Assembly (NCBI GenBank): GCA_016193565.1
Contig: JACPRY010000007.1
Location: 1-35,467 of the forward strand
Direction: 5' to 3'
Length of the DNA stretch: 35,467 bases
Source of the DNA: Armatimonadota bacterium
GTDB taxonomy: Bacteria; Sysuimicrobiota; Sysuimicrobiia; Sysuimicrobiales; Kaftiobacteriaceae
Shown piece after piece: positions 32,030-35,467 of this stretch (its first letter is position 1; each line of letters starts with the position of its first letter). Below the pieces are notes generated by a model. It was not told where the DNA came from. It ran no database searches and saw nothing but the letters and a program-made list of their open reading frames with translations. The translations under genes and the position numbers were made by a program.

Positions 32030-32515
32030 TCAGCGGGTCGCGCGCCCCGCAAGCGCGCGCGAAACCTCGTCAAGCGCCTGCTGTGGCGTCTCCACCATGG
32101 TAATCGGCGCGCGTCGTCCAGCGCGAGAGACGTCCCACGTTCGCAATCCTATCACCGGCTTGCCGGCCCGCAGGGCGTGGCCAATCTCCGCAAGCGTCCC
32201 AAACCCGCCGCCAATCACGATGAGCACGTCTGCCGTCAGCGCGATAACCACGTTCCGTCCCTGGCCCATCCCCGTCGTGATAGCGATGTCGACGAACGAA
32301 TTCGCCTCGCGGGCCTCGGTGCCGGGAAGAATCCCGATGGTTTCTCCCCCCGCCGCCTTTGCGCCGCGGCACGCCGCCTCCATCACGCCCGACAGCCCGC
32401 CGCACACGAGCACGTAGCCTGCGCGGGCAATCAACCGGCCGACGTCTTCGGCCAGCGACTGATGCGCTGGATCGGAAAACTCGCTTTCGCCAATGACTCC
32501 GATCACGGGCTTCAC
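32030..32515 (-). CDS. SLOG/LOG-like protein (TIGR00725 family)
   Basis: A 161-residue Rossmann-type nucleotide-binding protein. 'IGVIGESEFSD', 'GYVLVCGGLSGVMEAACRGAKAAGGETIGILPG' and 'ADVLIVIGGGFGTLAEIGHALRAGKPVIGL' are the SLOG signature; the GG-x-GT-x-x-E motif for phosphate binding is intact. The TIGR00725 group is related to LOG cytokinin-activating phosphoribohydrolases and molybdenum-cofactor carrier proteins, but its function is unproven. GTG 32515 starts 12 bases after the mrfA stop with only a weak aggcag. It lies between a repair helicase and rsmI in the operon. Confidence 0.85.
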   Translation of the reverse strand: MKPVIGVIGESEFSDPAHQSLAEDVGRLIARAGYVLVCGGLSGVMEAACRGAKAAGGETIGILPGTEAREANSFVDIAITTGMGQGRNVVIALTADVLIVIGGGFGTLAEIGHALRAGKPVIGLRTWDVSRAGRRAPITMVETPQQALDEVSRALAGRATR

Positions 32516-32527
32516 ACGCGTGGCTGC

Positions 32528-34888
32528 CTATGGCCGGCGGCGGTGCAGACGCCGGCGGGGCGCATACGGGGGCGCGGTCGCCGTCCCCACCTGCGCGGAT
32601 GACTTCGCGGCCGCAGACTCGCGCCCCAGCAGGCCACGCAATAGCAGGATGGCCGCGGCTTTGTCGAGCGGCTCGTTCATGTTGCCGCACTTTGGGGATT
32701 GGATGCATGACGGGCATCCGGCCTCGCAGGGACAGGCCTCGATCGCTGCGAGCGTTGCCGCCATGAGATCGTCGAGCAGCCCGAAGCCCTTCTCGGTGAT
32801 GCCCACGCCTCCGGGATGCCCTTCGTAGATGAAGATCGCGGCGGCGCTCAGGTCCGGATACATAGGATACGAGACGCCGCCCAGATCCCACCGGTCGCAC
32901 ATGGCAAACAGTGGAAGGATGCCGATGGCCGCGTGCTCCACCGCATGGATGCCGCCGGCCAGATCGAGACCGCGGCGCCGTACCTCATCGTCGAGCCCCT
33001 GCGGGATCGGAAACCACAGCGCCGTTGTCTGCAGCCGCTCTTCAGGAAGATCGAGCGGTTCCTCGCTGAGGACCTCGTCACTGAAGAGCCGCTTGCGCGC
33101 GAAGGCGATGACCTGGGTGGTGACCTCAACCTCGCCGAAATACGCGGTGGTCGGACCCCACGGCCGCTGCTTGAGCGCTTCGAGAATCTCCAGGTCCGTG
33201 GTGGAACGGGGCTGCGTGTAGTAATCGGCATCGGAGGGCATGACCGTGGCCGTCCTCTGATCAAGGTCCAGCCGCTCCACCTGGTAGGGCTCACCCTGAT
33301 GCAGGTAGATCGCTCCCGGATGCACCTGCTCGAACGCCCGCGCTCCGTCCACTGTGCCGACGAGCCGCCCGCGCACGCCTTCGACGATACGGAAGGTATT
33401 GCCTGACACTGAGCGCACTTCGACCTCGTTGGCGGGGTAGCTTCGCTTCGCCCAGTACCAGCGGCCCAGGCGGGTCACGAGATCACCGTGCTCTTCGAGG
33501 ATCTTCGCGACCTCCGGCAGGCTCGCGCCAAATAGCTCCGCATCCTGCTCGACCAGCGGGACCTCCGCGGCGGCGCACCTGAGGTGACCGGCAAGGATGT
33601 ACGGATTCTCGGGATCAATCACGGCGTGCTCGACGGGCCGCTCGAACAGATAGTCGGGGTTGCGCATCAGGTACTGGTCGAGCGCGTCTTCGAGCGCGAT
33701 GAGCACGACCAGCGCCTCGTCGGTGCCCCGACCCGCGCGTCCCGCGCGCTGCCACGTACTGGCGATCGTACCGGGAAATCCGACGAGCACGGCCGCGTCG
33801 AGTCCCCCGACGTCGATCCCCAATTCCAGCGCGCTCGTGCTCACGACGCCCAGCAGATCACCGTGAAACAGCCTCCGTTCAATTGTGCGGCGCTCCTCGG
33901 GGAGATAGCCGGCGCGATAGGGACTGATCCGCGCCGCGAGATCGGGATGGGTCGACTCGAGATCCAGCCGGGCGTACCGGTAGACCAGCTCAGTAATCTT
34001 CCGCGCCTGCGTGAACGCGATCGTCCGCACCGCGCGACGGATGAGCTCCGTGAAGATCCCAGTCGCTTCCGAGTAGGCGCTTCGGCGGTGCGCTCGGGCT
34101 TCGTCGATGATCGGCGGGTTCCACAGCGTAAACCACCTCGAGCCGCTGGGGGAGCCGTCCACGTCGACCACCGTCATCGGCACGCCGACCAATGCTCCTG
34201 CGAACTCTTTCGGATTGGCGATCGTCGCCGACGTGCAGATAAAGATGGGGTTTGCGCCATGCAGGCGGCAGATCCGCCGCAGCCGGCGGATGATGTTCGC
34301 CACGTTGCTGCCGAAGACACCCCGATAGATGTGCACGTCGTCGATCACGACATAGCGGAGGTGGCGGAACAGCGTCGCCCACTTGTAATGCTGCGGCAGG
34401 ATCCCGATGTGCAGCATGTCGGGGTTCGTGAGGATGATCTGCGCGCGTTCCCGCAGCCGGCGCCGCTGCTCCTGCGGCGTATCACCGTCGTACGTCCCAC
34501 AGGCGAGCCCGGGCACGTCGAACTTGGCGAGCGCGTCGGCCTGATCCTGGGCGAGGGCTTTCGTCGGGAAGAGGTAGAGCGCGCGCGACCTCGGATCCGA
34601 AAGCAGGGTTTCCAATACCGGGAGGTTGTAGCACAGCGTCTTCCCGCTGGCCGTGGCCGTCACGACTACAACATGCTGGCCGCGCCGCACCGCGCCGATC
34701 GCCTCGACCTGGTGGCGGTAGAGGCGGGTGATGCCTCGCGTTGCGAGTGCATCCTTCAGCTGTTGAGGAATTGGTGGGCGCAGCTCGGCGAAGCGTGCCT
34801 TGCGGGGTGGAATGAAGCGTTCGTGGACGATCTGGCCGTCATAGCCCTGCTTGCGCTTCAGTTCGTCAAGGAATGCCCTCATGTCCAT
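32528..34888 (-). CDS. DEAD/DEAH-box helicase, YprA/MrfA-like
   Basis: A 786-residue superfamily 2 helicase with a C-terminal Cys-rich domain. Walker A is 'TATASGKT' (77-84), Walker B 'VIDDVHIYRG' (183-186), motif III 'TSATIANP', and motif VI lies in 'QRAGRAGRG'. The DUF1998-type tail has the metal-binding set 'CPCEAGCPSCIQSPKC' (about 715-735). This architecture is that of B. subtilis MrfA (YprA), which acts in repair of mitomycin-type DNA damage. The box reads DDVH, where relatives have DEVH or DEMH (codons gac gac in the sequence). The helicase heads an operon with the SLOG protein, rsmI and two more genes. ATG 34888 has gcgagg upstream; ATG 34882 is an alternative. Confidence 0.9.
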   Translation of the reverse strand: MDMRAFLDELKRKQGYDGQIVHERFIPPRKARFAELRPPIPQQLKDALATRGITRLYRHQVEAIGAVRRGQHVVVVTATASGKTLCYNLPVLETLLSDPRSRALYLFPTKALAQDQADALAKFDVPGLACGTYDGDTPQEQRRRLRERAQIILTNPDMLHIGILPQHYKWATLFRHLRYVVIDDVHIYRGVFGSNVANIIRRLRRICRLHGANPIFICTSATIANPKEFAGALVGVPMTVVDVDGSPSGSRWFTLWNPPIIDEARAHRRSAYSEATGIFTELIRRAVRTIAFTQARKITELVYRYARLDLESTHPDLAARISPYRAGYLPEERRTIERRLFHGDLLGVVSTSALELGIDVGGLDAAVLVGFPGTIASTWQRAGRAGRGTDEALVVLIALEDALDQYLMRNPDYLFERPVEHAVIDPENPYILAGHLRCAAAEVPLVEQDAELFGASLPEVAKILEEHGDLVTRLGRWYWAKRSYPANEVEVRSVSGNTFRIVEGVRGRLVGTVDGARAFEQVHPGAIYLHQGEPYQVERLDLDQRTATVMPSDADYYTQPRSTTDLEILEALKQRPWGPTTAYFGEVEVTTQVIAFARKRLFSDEVLSEEPLDLPEERLQTTALWFPIPQGLDDEVRRRGLDLAGGIHAVEHAAIGILPLFAMCDRWDLGGVSYPMYPDLSAAAIFIYEGHPGGVGITEKGFGLLDDLMAATLAAIEACPCEAGCPSCIQSPKCGNMNEPLDKAAAILLLRGLLGRESAAAKSSAQVGTATAPPYAPRRRLHRRRP

Positions 34889-34968
34889 GCGATACGAACC
34901 TCGCCACCATAATTTAGGGCTCGCCTGAACGCTACCTGCCGAACGATGAGTGACCCGAATGAGTCAAC

Positions 34969-34997
34969 TTGACCAATTGGAGTGCGCTAAGTATCGT
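34969..34997 (+). promoter_or_regulatory. Promoter of tRNA-Leu
   Basis: ttgacc (34969-34974), a 17-base spacer and tatcgt (34992-34997) lie 15 bases before the tRNA 5' end. This fits a vegetative promoter with transcription beginning a few bases before the mature tRNA. Confidence 0.7.
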
Positions 34998-35012
34998 AGA
35001 GAATGCCGGTTT

Positions 35013-35099
35013 GCGGAAGTGGCGGAACTGGCAGACGCGCAGGCCTCAGAAGCCTGTGGGGGAAACCCCGTGGGGGTTCAAATCCCTCCTTCCGCACCA
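35013..35099 (+). tRNA. tRNA-Leu (anticodon CAG)
   Basis: Class II tRNA with acceptor gcggaag/cttccgc, anticodon stem aggcc..ggcct region around loop ctCAGaa (reads CUG), a long variable arm tgggggaaaccccg, T-loop ttcaaat and encoded CCA. All stems pair well. The ORFs over it (34950-35132 and others) are the usual false translations of this tRNA class. Its 3' 26 bases are repeated at 35327-35352. Confidence 0.95.
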
Positions 35100-35133
35100 T
35101 GGTCTCAGGCTCATTTCTCTGGTGTATGGTGAA

Positions 35134-35303
35134 TTGAACCCCCACGGGGGAGGGAGTGTGAGGGAGGGAATCCTCCCTCACGTGGTAGGGGGTGACATGG
35201 CTTCGCGCAAGCGAAGCCGTCCGAGGGGGCGAAGCCCCCTGAGGAGGAGCGAAGCCGCGACGTATGTTCCGCTGAGGGCCCCATGAGCTATAGGCTCATG
35301 GGG
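35134..35303. repeat. Palindrome-rich insert after tRNA-Leu
   Basis: About 227 bases between the tRNA and the second copy of its 3' end contain a chain of strong hairpins: an inverted copy of the tRNA variable/T-arm (35134-35149), gtgagggagg-gaat-cctccctcac (35157-35180), atggcttcgc-gcaa-gcgaagccgt with a GNRA loop (35197-35220), agggggc-gaa-gccccct (35224-35240), and ccccatgagc-tatag-gctcatgggg (35279-35303). The word gcgaagcc occurs three times. No protein frame is convincing across it, so it may be an RNA or a mobile-element remnant. Confidence 0.7.
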
Positions 35304-35326
35304 GGCGCGGCGAGCGACCCCGCGGC

Positions 35327-35352
35327 GGGTTCAAATCCCTCCTTCCGCACCA
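35327..35352 (+). repeat. Direct repeat: second copy of the tRNA-Leu 3' end
   Basis: The 26-base sequence from gggttcaaat to cgcacca is identical to the T-arm, acceptor 3' strand and CCA of tRNA-Leu (35074-35099). The match extends weakly to accccg further left. No second 5' tRNA half exists nearby, so this is a partial copy such as an att-site-like duplication. Confidence 0.9.
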
Positions 35353-35357
35353 AAATG

Positions 35358-35396
35358 AATGAGCCAGGATCCGGCAGATCCCGGCTCATTCTCTTT
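35358..35396. terminator. Terminator after the second tRNA 3' copy
   Basis: aatgagccaggatc-cggca-gatcccggctcatt forms a 13-14 bp stem with one mismatch, followed by ctctttcc on the plus strand and cattttgg on the minus strand, so it may act both ways. A shortened trace of its 3' side (caggctcatttctct) follows the first tRNA copy. The remaining 71 bases (to 35467) hold an open minus-strand frame ending at this hairpin, too short to name. Confidence 0.75.
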
Positions 35397-35467
35397 CCTC
35401 CTGCTCCGGTTCGCGGTCTGTCTCTCTGCCTGCCGTATCGCCGGTCAGTGGATGACGACTACGCTGT

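Noticed and set aside
33584-34912. 442-aa plus ORF across the mrfA-like gene
   Set aside because: Antisense of a clear helicase; no motifs.
34950-35132. ORF with 'EVAELADAQASEACGGNPVGVQIPPSAP'
   Set aside because: This is the standard spurious translation of a tRNA-Leu gene, found in many databases.
35100-35352. tmRNA or a second full tRNA-Leu
   Set aside because: No 5' acceptor partner (gcggaag) and no tag-peptide frame; only the 3' tRNA portion is present.

Overview
The window is a GC-rich bacterial chromosome segment, gene-dense and almost wholly protein-coding. A methionyl-tRNA synthetase gene preceded by a T-box leader points to a Gram-positive or other Terrabacteria-type lineage. An RND efflux pump with its periplasmic adaptor and a BepA-like M48 protease point to a diderm envelope. 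Together these suggest an uncultured diderm lineage near Armatimonadota, Chloroflexota or CSP1-3-like bacteria, but this is inference and no marker here fixes the phylum. Nothing indicates a plasmid or an intact prophage.

Layout. 1-5008 (+): the tail of a GntR/FCD regulator, then fumC and frdABCD, a compact operon that interconverts malate, fumarate and succinate at the membrane. 5005-9967 (-): a run of five genes ordered metallophosphoesterase, S9 peptidase, cobalamin adenosyltransferase, small HTH protein, MFS exporter. 10059-11315 (+): a second MFS protein. 11230-12772 (-): four small genes including a YbaK-like aminoacyl-tRNA deacylase, and two unknowns. 12916-14313 (+): an exported FAD oxidoreductase. 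14386-15903 (-): a divergent DnaB-type helicase. 16329-17172 (+): tRNA-Arg(CCG), two REP-like palindromes and a Y1 (RAYT) transposase. 17394-18950 (+): a cyclic-nucleotide-binding protein and a zinc-ribbon rhomboid protease. 18956-24108 (-): tetR, adaptor and RND pump. 24208-28941 (-): metG, M48 protease, comB and a bactofilin-like membrane protein, all downstream of the Met T-box. 29481-34888 (-): an operon of mrfA-like helicase, SLOG protein, rsmI, a DUF2007-DapA fusion and a HAD hydrolase. 35013-35467: tRNA-Leu(CAG), followed by a palindrome-rich insert and a second copy of the tRNA 3' end.

The most unusual material is non-coding. Short tandem heptamer/octamer repeats sit at several intergenic or leader sites. 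One forms a hairpin inside the Met T-box, and others read into the C-terminal tails of regulators. The tRNA-Leu locus carries a 26-bp duplication of its 3' end around about 227 bp of nested hairpins, including an inverted copy of its own T-arm. Start codons were moved inward from the ORF track wherever a Shine-Dalgarno (SD) site, an overlap with the upstream gene or family length supported it.
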